Shown piece after piece: positions 1 to 9,543 of a stretch of 64,000 bases of DNA. Position numbers and translations under genes: made by a program. The notes beneath the pieces were generated by a model, which made no database searches, had not been told where the DNA came from, and saw nothing but the letters and a program-made list of their open reading frames with translations. Each line of letters starts with the position of its first letter. Position 1 is the stretch's first letter. Origin of the DNA: Thioclava sp. GXIMD2076 (lineage in GTDB: Bacteria > Pseudomonadota > Alphaproteobacteria > Rhodobacterales > Rhodobacteraceae); assembly GCF_037949795.1 (NCBI RefSeq), contig NZ_CP149932.1:1291001-1355000 (forward strand), read 5' to 3'.

Positions 1-556
1 GCGGGATGGCCGAACCACCGGCGATGATCAGCTTCGGCTTGTGCTCGTTGGCCAGTTCCTGGATCTGGTCATAGTCGATACGCTCATCCTGACGGCGCAC
101 GCCATATTGCACGGCGTTGAACCATTTGCCCGACTGGTTGGGCTTGGCACCGTGGGTCAGGTGGCCGCCTGCATCCAGCGACATGCCCAGAATGGTGTCG
201 CCCGGCTGCAGCAGGGCGGTGAACACACCCTGGTTGGCCTGCGAGCCCGAGTTCGGCTGGACGTTGACATATTCACACCCGAACAGCTGCTTTGCGCGCT
301 CGATGGCGAGGTTTTCGGCAACATCGACGAACTCGCAGCCGCCGTAATAGCGCTTGCCCGGATAGCCTTCGGCATATTTGTTGGTCAGAACCGAGCCCTG
401 GGCTTCCATCACCGCTGCCGAGACGATGTTCTCGGAGGCGATCAGTTCGATCTCGTCGCGCTGGCGGCCAAGCTCGTTGCGGATCGAGCCAAACAGCTCG
501 GGGTCACGGGTTTCAAGGCTTTCGGTGAAGAAGCCTGCATCACGCTGTTCGGTCAT
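1..556 (-). CDS. glyA: serine hydroxymethyltransferase, N-terminal part (runs off left edge)
   Basis: PLP enzyme interconverting serine plus tetrahydrofolate with glycine plus methylene-THF, the main source of one-carbon units. Only the first 185 codons are in the window; the catalytic lysine region lies off the left end. Reading the minus strand from the ATG at 556 gives [10 protein letters not shown], then the family landmarks [36 protein letters not shown] and [11 protein letters not shown] in the right order. GGGAG and GAGAG purine stretches precede the ATG. It is divergent from nadK across about 180 bp. The identity is secure because SHMT motifs are highly diagnostic; only the 3' boundary is unknown. 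Confidence 0.96.
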   Translation of the reverse strand, partial: MTEQRDAGFFTESLETRDPELFGSIRNELGRQRDEIELIASENIVSAAVMEAQGSVLTNKYAEGYPGKRYYGGCEFVDVAENLAIERAKQLFGCEYVNVQPNSGSQANQGVFTALLQPGDTILGMSLDAGGHLTHGAKPNQSGKWFNAVQYGVRRQDERIDYDQIQELANEHKPKLIIAGGSAIP

Positions 557-738
557 CTCTCGGATCTCCCGGGTAAGGAATTTTCGTGCACCGTTTATCG
601 CAGAAAATCTCTGGCGGAAAGCGCTATAGGCGACAAATATGCGACGAATGGCGGCAGGGGGAGGACTTGCGGTCGGGATTGTATTGCCTTTCATGCCCGT
701 GCTTGATCTATCTTCGGGTCGAATGAAGGAGAAGGCTC
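557..738. promoter_or_regulatory. glyA-nadK divergent intergenic region
   Basis: About 180 bp between divergent glyA and nadK; it must hold both promoters. The glyA side is AT-richer (around 590-640). I see no clear riboswitch fold, strong inverted repeat or convincing -35/-10 pair. Confidence 0.35.
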
Positions 739-1500
739 GTGCGCTTTCGCAATAAAATCCATTTCACCGCATCGCGTGGCGAGGTTGCGCAGACAGCGCT
801 CAAGGCGCTTACCGCGCATTACGGCCAGTGCGCGGTGACACAGGCCGAGGTGCTGGTGGCTCTGGGCGGCGACGGGTTCATGCTGCAGACCCTGCATGAG
901 GGGCTGGATCTGCCCGTCTACGGGATGAATCGCGGCACGGTCGGCTTTTTGATGAATAAATATGGTTTCGAGGATCTCGAGGCGCGGCTGGAGGCTGCGG
1001 AAGAGGCCGTGATCCATCCGCTCTCGATGACTGCCCAGACCGCGGATGGCGAGATCCACAAGGCGTTGGCAATCAACGAGGTCTCGCTTCTTCGTGCTGG
1101 TCCGCAGGCGGCGAAACTCCGGATCTCGGTGAACGGGCGCGAACGGATGAGCGAGCTGATCTGCGACGGGGCGATCCTGTCCACGCCCGCCGGATCGACG
1201 GCCTATAACTACTCGGCGCATGGGCCGATCCTGCCGATCGGGGCAGGGGTGCTGGCGCTGACCGGTATCGCGTCCTTCCGGCCCCGCAGATGGCGCGGGG
1301 CGATTCTGCCCGATCAGGCGAAGGTCCGGTTCGAGGTGCTGGAACCGATGAAGCGGCCTGTGATGGCAGATGCCGATTCCCGTTCGGTGCATCCGGTCAA
1401 ATGGGTCGAGATCGAGCTGGAGCGCCGCATCTCGCACCGTATCCTCTTCGATCCGGGGCATGGTCTGGAAGAGCGGCTGATGAACGAGCAATTCGCCTGA
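739..1500 (+). CDS. nadK: NAD kinase
   Basis: Phosphorylates NAD to NADP using ATP; cytoplasmic and usually essential. The 253-aa product carries the family motifs in order: GGDGFML at about residues 43-49 (catalytic Asp), [10 protein letters not shown] at 64-73, NEVS at 113-116 and TPAGSTAYN at 149-157. The start is GTG at 739, chosen because GAAGGAGAAGG lies just upstream and the protein begins directly with the first beta strand. It is shorter than the roughly 290-aa enterobacterial enzyme, the compact form I expect in Rhodobacterales. It converges on the regulator at 1505, whose stop lies 4 bp away, leaving no room for a separate terminator. Confidence 0.95.
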   Translation: MRFRNKIHFTASRGEVAQTALKALTAHYGQCAVTQAEVLVALGGDGFMLQTLHEGLDLPVYGMNRGTVGFLMNKYGFEDLEARLEAAEEAVIHPLSMTAQTADGEIHKALAINEVSLLRAGPQAAKLRISVNGRERMSELICDGAILSTPAGSTAYNYSAHGPILPIGAGVLALTGIASFRPRRWRGAILPDQAKVRFEVLEPMKRPVMADADSRSVHPVKWVEIELERRISHRILFDPGHGLEERLMNEQFA

Positions 1501-1504
1501 ACGC

Positions 1505-2890
1505 TCATTCTTCGGTCGCGCGCCATGTCTCCAGCTTGCGGTAGAGCGTCGAGGGTGCCACTTGCAGCCCGCGCGCTGTCTGCGGCACGGACTGATCGTT
1601 CCGGGCGAGCCGGTATTCGATGATCCGCCGTTCGATCTGGGCAAGGCTTTCCCCATCGAACGCTGCCAGCGCGTCGAGCGGCGTATCATTCTGCGCGGGC
1701 GGTTCGCTGATCTGCGGCAGCATGTCGAGCGTCAGCGCATCCCCGTCATTGAGGATCACGGCCGAGCGGATCATGTTCATCAACTCGCGCACATTTCCCG
1801 GCCAGAGGGCGGTTTGCAGGCGATGCAATGTCTGCTCCGGAATGGTGGTGAAGCCCCGCTGTTCCTGTGCGGCGAATTTCCGAAGGAAATGTTCGGCCAG
1901 CGGGCCAATGTCCTCGCATCTCTCGCGAAGGGGCGGGATATGAAGTGCCACAACGCAGAGCCGATAGAGCAGATCAGCACGCAGTTTGCCCTGCTCTACG
2001 GCGTCCTGCTGCGGGATGTCCGATGCGCTGAGGATGCGCAGATCAACTTGTCTCTCGGTCGGACTGCCGACAGGGCGGACCTTTTGGTTCTGCAAGAACC
2101 TCAGTAATTTGCCCTGAAGCGCGGGGTCGAGCTCGGTCAGCTTGTCGAGAAACAGCGTGCCGCCATCGGCGCGGATGGCAGCCCCCGCATGATCGGAGAT
2201 TGCACCGGGTAGCGCCCCGCGCATATGGCCGAACAGCTCGGATTCAAAGCGGTCGGCCCGGATGGCCGAGCAGTCGAAGACCACGAACGGGTTGCCCGCG
2301 CGCGGAGATAGCCGGTGGATGGCCTCGGCACAGATTTCCTTACCGGTGCCGGATTCGCCCACGATCAGGACCGAGGCATCCGAGGTCGCCGTCTGCCGGA
2401 TACGGTCGTAAAGCGCGGCCATCTGTTCGGACTGACCGATAAAGGCGCCCACCGCCCCCGGAGACGGGCTGCCACTGGCGCGCTGGCCGCGGATTTGCGC
2501 CAGCGCGCGGTTTATCGCGGACTGTAGGCGCGGCTCGCTCACCGGTTTTGTCAGGTAATCGAACACGCCAGCGCGCATCGCTGTCACCGCGCGCTCTGCC
2601 ATGCGTTCGGCGGTGATGACGATGATCTGGGTATGGGGAGCTTCTGCGCGCATCTGCGCGATCAGATCCATCCCGTCGCCATCCGGCAGCATCAGATCCA
2701 GAAGGACAAGCGGGTAGGGGTGCTGGGCAAATAGCGCCATTGCCTGTCTGGTATTCTCGGCAGAATGGGGCACCAGCCCCATCTTCTGCAACTGGGCCAT
2801 ATAGACATGCTGCACGCTGGCAATATCCTCGACAACCAGAACAGGGGTCGGGTTGGGGTCGGGAAGGGGCACAGGAGCAGAATTCATCAT
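1505..2890 (-). CDS. NtrC-family response regulator with degenerate AAA+ motifs
   Basis: Three domains in a 461-aa product: a receiver domain (about 15-125; acidic pair ED at 21-22, phospho-acceptor Asp65 in VLLDLMLPDGDG, Lys115), an AAA+ domain (about 150-375; Walker A GESGTGKE at 178-185) and a C-terminal Fis-type helix-turn-helix (from about 415). Two signature elements are altered. The sigma54-contact loop GAFTGA reads GALPGA (225-230), and Walker B reads GGTLFLDK, with Lys250 replacing the catalytic Glu. It therefore may not activate sigma54 promoters in the usual way. The start is uncertain: ATG codons at 2890 and 2887, or TTG at 2917 in frame. The cognate kinase is not adjacent and the target is unknown. 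Confidence 0.85.
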   Translation of the reverse strand: MMNSAPVPLPDPNPTPVLVVEDIASVQHVYMAQLQKMGLVPHSAENTRQAMALFAQHPYPLVLLDLMLPDGDGMDLIAQMRAEAPHTQIIVITAERMAERAVTAMRAGVFDYLTKPVSEPRLQSAINRALAQIRGQRASGSPSPGAVGAFIGQSEQMAALYDRIRQTATSDASVLIVGESGTGKEICAEAIHRLSPRAGNPFVVFDCSAIRADRFESELFGHMRGALPGAISDHAGAAIRADGGTLFLDKLTELDPALQGKLLRFLQNQKVRPVGSPTERQVDLRILSASDIPQQDAVEQGKLRADLLYRLCVVALHIPPLRERCEDIGPLAEHFLRKFAAQEQRGFTTIPEQTLHRLQTALWPGNVRELMNMIRSAVILNDGDALTLDMLPQISEPPAQNDTPLDALAAFDGESLAQIERRIIEYRLARNDQSVPQTARGLQVAPSTLYRKLETWRATEE

Positions 2891-3229
2891 ACCGGCTGTT
2901 CTTCGGCTAATGGGCAAGTGATACAGGATACTGTTTCTTTTATCGTAACAATCGCGAGGTTCATAAACCTAATTGCCCCAAGGATGCCCTGCGGACTACC
3001 TTTCCGCCTTGGGTTGAGTTGCGTCTGGGGCAGATCAAACGCCGCATCCTTCCGAAAATCTGTCCGGCGGGGGGAGGCTGCGAGAAAGAGGTCTGATTTG
3101 ATCATGTGCGCTTAAAAGGACTCTATGTTTCCCAGTCCTAGCGCACGGATCTTTGAAAAAGGTTATCAGGCCAGCATCGGGTGGATATGCAGGCACCGGG
3201 GGCAGGTCCCGCGGTGCCTGGCAGAGGAT
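2891..3229. other. intergenic region between prpE and the NtrC-like gene
   Basis: About 340 bp with no convincing gene. It contains the terminator-like hairpin at 3113-3139, an outer GTGCGCT/AGCGCAC arm around it, an inverted repeat CAGGCACCG/CGGTGCCTG at 3190-3220 close behind the prpE stop, and an AT-rich stretch (about 2925-2990) that probably holds the promoter of the regulator gene. Confidence 0.5.
3113..3139 (-). terminator. candidate terminator downstream of prpE
   Basis: On the minus strand AGGACT and AGTCCT form a 6-bp stem followed by TTTT, about 90 bp after the prpE stop. The flanking GTGCGCT/AGCGCAC arms extend it with a small bulge. Moderate GC, so strength is uncertain. Confidence 0.45.
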
Positions 3230-5125
3230 TCAGGCGGTTTTGGGCAGTCCCAGACCGTGCAGCGCCTCTTCGATTTCGGTCAGGACCGCTGGGTCATCGA
3301 TTGTGGCGGGAAGCTTGTAGGGCTGGCCATCCGCGATCTTGACCATCGTCGCGCGCAGGATCTTGCCGGAGCGCGTTTTGGGAAGCCGGTCGACCACGCA
3401 GGCGGTCTTGAAGGCCGCTACGGGGCCGATCTTCTCGCGTACGAGGCCGAGGCATTCGCGGACGATCTCGTTATGTGCCCGCCCGCAGCCCGCATTGAGG
3501 CATAAAAACCCGAGCGGCATCTGGCCCTTCAGCGCGTCCGAGACCCCGATCACCGCGCATTCCGCCACATCGGGATGGGAGGCCAGAACCTCCTCCATCG
3601 CGCCAGTCGAGAGGCGGTGGCCCGCCACATTGATGACGTCATCGGTGCGGGCCATGATATAGACATAACCGTCCGCATCGATATAGCCCGCATCGCCTGT
3701 CTCGTAAAAGCCTGGGAAATGTTCCAGATAGCTTTTGCGGAACCTGTCCTCGGCATTCCACAGCGTGGGCAGCGTTCCGGGGGGCAGAGGCAGTTTGATG
3801 GCAATCGCGCCCAGTTCGCCCTGTGGCATGGGATTGCCCTCATCATCGAGGATATGGATGTCATAGCCCGGCATCGGCACCGAGGGGCTGCCCGGTTTGG
3901 TGGGTAGGGTCTCGATGCCGATGGGATTTGCCGCGATGGCCCAGCCGGTCTCGGTCTGCCACCAGTGGTCGACCACCGGCACGCCCAGATGTTTCTGCGC
4001 CCATTCCACCGTCGCGGGGTCGGCCCGCTCGCCGGCTAGGAAGATCGCCTGTAGGTCATGCAGCTTGTAGCGCCGGATCCATTCGCCATCGGGGTCCTCG
4101 CGGCGGATGGCGCGAAGGGCTGTGGGCGCGGTGAAGAAGCTCTTGATCCGCTGGTTCTGGATGATGCGCCAGAAGACGCCCGGATGCGGCGTGCCTACGG
4201 GTTTGCCTTCGAACACCACCGTGGTGGCACCTGCCAGAAGCGGTCCGTAGCAGATATAGCTATGGCCCACGACCCAACCCACATCCGAGGCCGCCCAGAA
4301 CCTGTCGCCCGCTTCGATATTGTAGATCGCCTTCATTGACCATTGCAGCGCGACCAGATGGCCCGCCGTATGGCGCACCACGCCTTTGGGCTGGCCGGTG
4401 GTGCCGGAAGTGTAGAGGATATAGGCGGGATGGTTGCCCTCAACCGGTACGCATTCGGCAGGGCGCACGCCATACTGGAAACCGTGCCAGCTGAAATCGC
4501 GCCCGTCGACGAGCTTGGCGACCTCCTGCTCGCGTTGCAGGATGACGCAGAATTCGGGTTTATGGGCGGCCTGATCGATCGCCTGATCCAGCAGCGGCTT
4601 GTAATGGACCACCCGATTGGGCTCGAGCCCGCAGGAGGCGGCGATGATCGCCTTGGGGGTGCAATCATCGATCCTTACCGCCAACTCGGTGGCGGCAAAG
4701 CCCCCGAAGACGACCGAATGGATCGCGCCCAGCCGTGCCACGGCGAGCATGGCGATCACGGCTTCGGGGATCATCGGCATATAGATGACGACGCGGTCGC
4801 CTTTTTCGATGCCACGCATCCGCAAGGCCCCTGCAAGCGAGGCAACGCGGTTCTGTAATTCCTTATAGGTGATACCCTTGGTCGAATGGGTGATCGGGCT
4901 TTCGTGCTGGATCGCAATCTGGTCGCCGCGCCCTGCCTCCACATGGCGGTCGACGGCGTTCCAGCAGGTATTCACCATCCCGTCGCTGAACCATTCATAA
5001 ACGGGGGCCTTCTCGTCGAACAGGGCCTTGCTCGGGCGTTTCTCCCAGTCGATGCCGCGGGCGGCCTGCATCCAGAACCCGTCCGGATCCGCCTTCCAGC
5101 CCTCATAGACCTCTTTATAATTCAT
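3230..5125 (-). CDS. prpE: propionyl-CoA synthetase
   Basis: ATP-dependent ligase making propionyl-CoA from propionate and CoA through an acyl-adenylate. The 631-aa protein begins MNYKEVYEGWKADPDGFW, the typical PrpE opening rather than that of acetyl-CoA synthetase. It has the ANL P-loop YTSGTTGQPKG at 238-248, the hinge region YETGDAGY, and the catalytic-lysine motif PKTRSGKILR near residue 590. The length is normal. A GGAGGAGG run sits just before the ATG. The 235-bp upstream region holds several TTTGCAAA-like elements (5203-5304), pointing to control by a short-chain acyl-CoA regulator. It fits with mcd, etfAB and the cobalamin adenosyltransferase elsewhere in the window. AcsA is the main alternative, less likely from the N-terminus. 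Confidence 0.9.
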   Translation of the reverse strand: MNYKEVYEGWKADPDGFWMQAARGIDWEKRPSKALFDEKAPVYEWFSDGMVNTCWNAVDRHVEAGRGDQIAIQHESPITHSTKGITYKELQNRVASLAGALRMRGIEKGDRVVIYMPMIPEAVIAMLAVARLGAIHSVVFGGFAATELAVRIDDCTPKAIIAASCGLEPNRVVHYKPLLDQAIDQAAHKPEFCVILQREQEVAKLVDGRDFSWHGFQYGVRPAECVPVEGNHPAYILYTSGTTGQPKGVVRHTAGHLVALQWSMKAIYNIEAGDRFWAASDVGWVVGHSYICYGPLLAGATTVVFEGKPVGTPHPGVFWRIIQNQRIKSFFTAPTALRAIRREDPDGEWIRRYKLHDLQAIFLAGERADPATVEWAQKHLGVPVVDHWWQTETGWAIAANPIGIETLPTKPGSPSVPMPGYDIHILDDEGNPMPQGELGAIAIKLPLPPGTLPTLWNAEDRFRKSYLEHFPGFYETGDAGYIDADGYVYIMARTDDVINVAGHRLSTGAMEEVLASHPDVAECAVIGVSDALKGQMPLGFLCLNAGCGRAHNEIVRECLGLVREKIGPVAAFKTACVVDRLPKTRSGKILRATMVKIADGQPYKLPATIDDPAVLTEIEEALHGLGLPKTA

Positions 5126-5202
5126 GGGTTCCTCCTCCTACCTCCCTATTTGGTAGGATGCAGGACGAACCCTAGCAACAATGTTACCGCTGAAGTTGCG
5201 CC

Positions 5203-5304
5203 TTTGCCGAAAATATTTGCATAGTCATTCGCAGAAATACGCGAATAATTTGCAAATTGACGAAGGGGAAGGCGAGCCCTGTAAATTCTGTCGATATTTG
5301 CAAA
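5203..5304. promoter_or_regulatory. cluster of TTTGCAAA-type operator elements upstream of prpE
   Basis: Two perfect TTTGCAAA octamers (5249-5256, 5297-5304). An imperfect pair, TTTGCATA (5216-5223) and TTCGCAGA (5228-5235), is separated by exactly 4 bp, and a further TTTGCCGA lies at 5203-5210. ATTCGC/GCGAAT also forms an inverted repeat over 5227-5246. From recall, the Rhodobacter sphaeroides regulator PccR binds two TTTGCAAA units spaced by 4 bp. Assignment to such a regulator here is inference. Confidence 0.5.
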
Positions 5305-5311
5305 GCGCATG

Positions 5312-5344
5312 AAAAAGCGGGACGCCCGAGAGCGCCCCGCTTTC
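5312..5344 (-). terminator. Rho-independent terminator of maeB
   Basis: On the minus strand AAAGCGGGGCGC pairs with GCGTCCCGCTTT (one mismatch) around a short loop and is followed by further Ts, directly after the maeB stop at 5361. Confidence 0.8.
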
Positions 5345-5360
5345 CGGAAACCGGTGCCGA

Positions 5361-7637
5361 TCAGCTGTAATGCGCGACCGGCGTGCCCGCGATGGCCGAC
5401 ATGTTCAGAAGACCGCGGGTGGTGATCGACGGCGTCACGATATGGGCCTTGTTGCCCATGCCCATCAGGAGCGGGCCGACTTCGAGCCCGTTTGCCTTCA
5501 TCTTCAGGATGTTACGCACACCCGAGGCTGCATCTGTATTGGCAAAGACCAGCACGTTGGCGGCGCCCTGCATACGCGAGCTGGGCAGCAGGCGCTCGCG
5601 GACCGATGCGTCGAGTGCCGCGTCCACATGCATCTCGCCCTCGAAGCAGAAATCGACCTCATGCGCTTCGAGCAGATCCATCGCCTCGCGCATCCGGCGG
5701 CCCGAGTCGGTGTCGAGATTGCCGAACTGGCTATGCGAGCAGAGCGCGATCTTCGGCTCCAGACCGAAGCGACGCACATGGCGAGCCGCGCCGATCACCG
5801 CTTCCATGATCTGGAGCGGCGTGGGCGAATGGTGCACATGCGTGTCGGCGATGAACAGCGGCTCGTCCTCGAGGATCATCAGCGACAGCGCCCCCACCGG
5901 ATGCAGGCCCCCGCGCGCAAGGATCTCGCGCACATATTTCAGGTGCCAGCCATATTGGCCGAAGGTGCCGCAGATCATCGAATCCGCCTCGTTACGATGC
6001 ACCATCACGCCCGCAATCGCGGTGGTATTGGTGCGCATGATCGCCCGCGCCAGATCGGGCGTGGTGCCACGGCGCGCCATCAGCTCGTGATAGGTGCCCC
6101 AGTAATCGCGGTAGCGCGGGTCGTTCTCGGGGTTCACGATCTCGGTCTGGTTGAGATCCAGCGTAAGGCCCGCCCGTTCGCAGCGCATCTGCATGACCTC
6201 CGGACGGCCGATCAGGATCGGCGTATCGGTGGTTTCCTCGATCATCGCCTGCGCCGCGCGCAACACGCGCTCGTCCTCGCCCTCGGCAAAGACGATCCGG
6301 CGCGAGGCCTGGGCCGCGGCCTCGAAGACCGGACGCATGAGCAGGGCGGATTTGAAGACCGAGCTATCGAGCTTCTGCTTGTAGGCCTTGATATCGGGCA
6401 GCGGGCGCTCGGCCACGCCGGTTTCCATCGCGGCCTTAGCCACAGCGGTCGCCACGATGCCCATCAGACGCGGATCGAAGGGCTTGGGGATCAGATAATC
6501 TACCCCGAAGGTCAGCTTTTCGCCCTGATAGGCCGCGGCCGCCTCGGCAGAGGTGGTGATACGCGCCAGTTCGGCGATCCCTTCGACGCAGGCGATCTTC
6601 ATCGCGTCATTGATCTCGGTCGCACCCACATCCAGCGCACCGCGGAAGATGAAGGGGAAGCAGAGCACGTTATTGACCTGGTTCGGATAATCCGACCGGC
6701 CCGTGGCCATGATCGCATCGGGCGCCACTGCGCGCACCTCTTCGGGCATGATCTCGGGGGTGGGGTTGGCCAGAGCGAGGATGATCGGCTGTTTGGTCAT
6801 CTTCGCGACCATCTCGGGCTTCAGGACACCCGGACCCGACAGGCCGAGGAACAGATCCGCACCGTCGATCACCTCGTCGAGGGTCCGCAGGTCGGAGTTC
6901 TGAGCATAGGCGGCCTTATGCGGGTTCATGTCTTCGTTGCGGCCCTCATGGACCAGACCATGAAGGTCGCACAGCCAGACATTCTCGCGCTTCACACCGA
7001 GTTTGAGCAGCATGTTGAGGCAGGCAATGCCCGCAGCCCCGCCACCGGTGGACACGATCTTGATATCCTCGGGCTTTTTGCCCGCGATCTTCAGCGCGTT
7101 GGTGACAGCCGCGCCCACCACGATGGCGGTGCCGTGCTGGTCGTCATGGAAGACCGGAATATTCATCCGCTCGCGGCAGATCTTTTCCACCACGAAACAG
7201 TCGGGGGCCTTGATGTCCTCGAGGTTGATCGCGCCGAAAGTGGGCTCCATCGCGCAGACGATCTCGGCCAGTTTCTCGGGGTCGGATTCGTTCAGCTCGA
7301 TATCGAAACAGTCGATATTGGCGAATTTCTTGAACAGAACCGCCTTACCTTCCATCACGGGTTTCGAGGCGAGCGCGCCGATATTGCCAAGGCCCAGAAC
7401 GGCGGTGCCGTTCGAGACCACGGCCACAAGATTGCCGCGCGCGGTGTAGCGGGCGGCATCTTTCGGCTCTGCCTTGATCTCGAGGCAGGCCTCGGCCACG
7501 CCGGGGCTATAGGCACGGGAAAGGTCGCGACCGTTTGCCATGGGCTTGGTTGCGCGGATCTCCAGCTTACCGGGCTTGGGGAATTCGTGGTAGTCGAGCG
7601 CCGGATGGCGCGGCTTGTCGGACCGGATGTCTTCCAT
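5361..7637 (-). CDS. maeB: NADP-dependent malic enzyme with C-terminal phosphotransacetylase-like domain
   Basis: Decarboxylates malate to pyruvate with reduction of NADP, linking C4 acids to pyruvate and supplying NADPH. The 758-aa product has the malic enzyme domains first (about 1-430: [24 protein letters not shown], the nucleotide-binding loop [12 protein letters not shown]) and then a phosphotransacetylase-like domain (about 430-758), the MaeB hybrid layout. In this family the second domain is generally regulatory and not a working acetyltransferase. The start is ATG 7637 ([12 protein letters not shown]) with GGAGG 8 nt upstream; the frame stays open further 5' but has no better ribosome site. 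It is monocistronic, with its own terminator, and divergent from cdd. Confidence 0.94.
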   Translation of the reverse strand: MEDIRSDKPRHPALDYHEFPKPGKLEIRATKPMANGRDLSRAYSPGVAEACLEIKAEPKDAARYTARGNLVAVVSNGTAVLGLGNIGALASKPVMEGKAVLFKKFANIDCFDIELNESDPEKLAEIVCAMEPTFGAINLEDIKAPDCFVVEKICRERMNIPVFHDDQHGTAIVVGAAVTNALKIAGKKPEDIKIVSTGGGAAGIACLNMLLKLGVKRENVWLCDLHGLVHEGRNEDMNPHKAAYAQNSDLRTLDEVIDGADLFLGLSGPGVLKPEMVAKMTKQPIILALANPTPEIMPEEVRAVAPDAIMATGRSDYPNQVNNVLCFPFIFRGALDVGATEINDAMKIACVEGIAELARITTSAEAAAAYQGEKLTFGVDYLIPKPFDPRLMGIVATAVAKAAMETGVAERPLPDIKAYKQKLDSSVFKSALLMRPVFEAAAQASRRIVFAEGEDERVLRAAQAMIEETTDTPILIGRPEVMQMRCERAGLTLDLNQTEIVNPENDPRYRDYWGTYHELMARRGTTPDLARAIMRTNTTAIAGVMVHRNEADSMICGTFGQYGWHLKYVREILARGGLHPVGALSLMILEDEPLFIADTHVHHSPTPLQIMEAVIGAARHVRRFGLEPKIALCSHSQFGNLDTDSGRRMREAMDLLEAHEVDFCFEGEMHVDAALDASVRERLLPSSRMQGAANVLVFANTDAASGVRNILKMKANGLEVGPLLMGMGNKAHIVTPSITTRGLLNMSAIAGTPVAHYS

Positions 7638-7843
7638 TCTTGCCTCCGATGAGAGTTGGTTTGGTATTAAACTATTTTCTCGTGGGGTCAAATGGCTGTT
7701 GGGGCGAATTGTCGCAGGTCTCGCGCGGGCCGCATCACTTCGGCGTGGGGGCGGGCCGTCTGTGCGGGGAGGCGGGGCCTTGCATCGCCTGTCTACTCGG
7801 CGCAGAGTCCGGTCAAACAGTCTGCTGACCCGGAGATGATGGG

Positions 7844-8236
7844 ATGACGCTTCTCGATGCTGCGCGCAAGGTGCGCGAAAATGCCTATGTGCCCTATTCC
7901 AACTTCAAGGTCGGGGCGGCGCTACGCACGGCCTCGGGAACGGTCTATGTGGGCGTGAATGTCGAGAACGTGGCCTATCCCGAAGGCACCTGCGCCGAAG
8001 CGGGCGCGATTGCGGCAATGGTCGCGGCAGGCGAGACCGAGCTGGCCGAAGTCGCTGTCATTGCCGATAGTCCGACGCCCGTCCCGCCCTGTGGCGGCTG
8101 CCGCCAGAAGCTGGCCGAATTCGGCGCCAAAGACACGCCGGTTACGCTGGGCACGTTGTCGGGTGCCACGCTGAAGACGACAATCGGCGATCTGCTGCCC
8201 GGCCAATTCGACAAGAGCCATATGGACAACGCCTGA
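7844..8236 (+). CDS. cdd: cytidine deaminase
   Basis: Zinc enzyme deaminating cytidine and deoxycytidine to uridine and deoxyuridine. The 130-aa product shows the tetrameric CDA pattern: substrate-binding NFKVGAAL near the N-terminus, the zinc/catalytic segment TCAEAGAIAAM (Cys and catalytic Glu) and the second zinc motif PCGGCRQ. It is the first gene of a four-gene pyrimidine salvage operon; its stop overlaps the deoA start by one base. A GGAGATGATGG stretch precedes the ATG. Confidence 0.95.
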   Translation: MTLLDAARKVRENAYVPYSNFKVGAALRTASGTVYVGVNVENVAYPEGTCAEAGAIAAMVAAGETELAEVAVIADSPTPVPPCGGCRQKLAEFGAKDTPVTLGTLSGATLKTTIGDLLPGQFDKSHMDNA

Positions 8237-9543
8237 TGGATGCGCGCCGTGTGATCGAGACGGTCCGCGATGGCTGTGGCCTGAGCGTGGAGGCCGCTGA
8301 ATGGTTCACTCGCGGGCTGGTGGACGGCTCGGTTGGAGATGCGCAGGCAGGGGCCTTTGCGATGGCTGTCCTGTGTCGCGGGATCGGCACCTCGGGACGG
8401 GTGGCGCTGACCGAGGCCATGCGCGACAGCGGCCGCGTCATGCGCTGGGATTTGGGCGGGCCGGTGGTCGACAAACATTCGACAGGCGGTGTGGGTGATT
8501 GCACCTCGCTCCTGCTGGCACCGGCGCTTGCGGCCTGCGGCGCCTATGTGCCGATGATTTCGGGACGGGGTCTGGGCCATACGGGCGGCACGCTCGACAA
8601 GCTGGAGGCCATTCCGGGCTATACGGTCAATCCCGACGAAGAAAGCTTCCGCGATCTGGTGGCCGCGGTCGGCTGTGCGATTATCGGCGCCAATGACCGG
8701 ATCGCGCCCGCAGACAAGCGCCTTTATGCGATCCGCGACATCTCCGGCACAGTGGAAAGCATCGACCTGATCACCGCCTCGATCCTGTCGAAGAAGCTGG
8801 CGGTGGGGCTTGATGCACTGGTGCTGGATGTGAAAACTGGCTCGGGCGCGTTCATGGCGGGGCATGACCAGTCCCTCGGTCTGGCGCAGGCGCTGGTCGA
8901 TACGGCCAATGGCGCGGGCTGCCGCACCTCGGCGCTGATCACCGATATGAACCAGCCTTTGTCCTTCGCGGCCGGCAATGCGCTCGAGATCATCGAGGTG
9001 ATGGAAACGCTGACCGGCAATCAGGTCAATGAGGCGCTGTGGGATGTGGTCTCGGCCCTGGGTGGCGAGGCTTTGCTGCTTGCGGGGCTGGCCAAGACAG
9101 CCGATGAGGGATCGGCGCGGATTGATGCCGCACTCGAGAGCGGGCGCGCGGCCGAGGTCTTCGGGCGGATGGTGGCTGGGCTTGGCGGGCCCAATGATTT
9201 CGTCGAACATTATCTCGACCGGCTGCCCTCTGTGCCGGTAATGCGTCCTGTGCCGGCACCGCGCCGTGGCTATATCGCGCGGATCGACACGCGCGCCTTG
9301 GGCGAGACGGTGGTGCAGCTGGGCGGCGGGCGGATGAATGCGGGCGATCGCATCAATCCGGGCGTCGGCCTGTCGAGCCTTGCGATGATCGGCGAGGACC
9401 GCGAGCCGAACGAGCCGCTGGCGATGGTTCATGCCGCCACCCCCGAGGCCGCCGAACGCGCGGTTGCGCGGGTGCAGGCTGCCTATCAGCTGAGCGACAG
9501 CCGCCCCGAAGAGCCGCCGCTGATCCATGAGAGGCTTGCCTGA
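8236..9543 (+). CDS. deoA: thymidine phosphorylase
   Basis: Phosphorolysis of thymidine (or uridine in some enzymes) to the base and (deoxy)ribose-1-phosphate. The 435-aa protein has the glycosyltransferase family 3 signature: phosphate-binding KHSTGGVGD, then SGRGLGHTGGTLDKLE, and DVKTGSGAFM in the central domain. The length matches the family. Translation is coupled: the ATG overlaps the cdd stop, and its own stop overlaps the deoB start. Together with cdd upstream and deoB/upp downstream it breaks nucleosides into usable sugar phosphate and base. A pyrimidine-nucleoside phosphorylase is possible, but DeoA fits better. Confidence 0.92.
   Translation: MDARRVIETVRDGCGLSVEAAEWFTRGLVDGSVGDAQAGAFAMAVLCRGIGTSGRVALTEAMRDSGRVMRWDLGGPVVDKHSTGGVGDCTSLLLAPALAACGAYVPMISGRGLGHTGGTLDKLEAIPGYTVNPDEESFRDLVAAVGCAIIGANDRIAPADKRLYAIRDISGTVESIDLITASILSKKLAVGLDALVLDVKTGSGAFMAGHDQSLGLAQALVDTANGAGCRTSALITDMNQPLSFAAGNALEIIEVMETLTGNQVNEALWDVVSALGGEALLLAGLAKTADEGSARIDAALESGRAAEVFGRMVAGLGGPNDFVEHYLDRLPSVPVMRPVPAPRRGYIARIDTRALGETVVQLGGGRMNAGDRINPGVGLSSLAMIGEDREPNEPLAMVHAATPEAAERAVARVQAAYQLSDSRPEEPPLIHERLA

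Noticed and set aside
557..738. Riboswitch in front of glyA
   Set aside because: Glycine or purine riboswitch elements were considered, but no conserved core or tandem fold is visible.
5370..7652. Very long plus-strand open frame antisense to maeB
   Set aside because: His/Arg-rich composition with no recognisable motif, fully contained in a well-identified gene; typical GC-rich shadow. The same applies to the long frames antisense to parC, rsh, rpoB and deoA.
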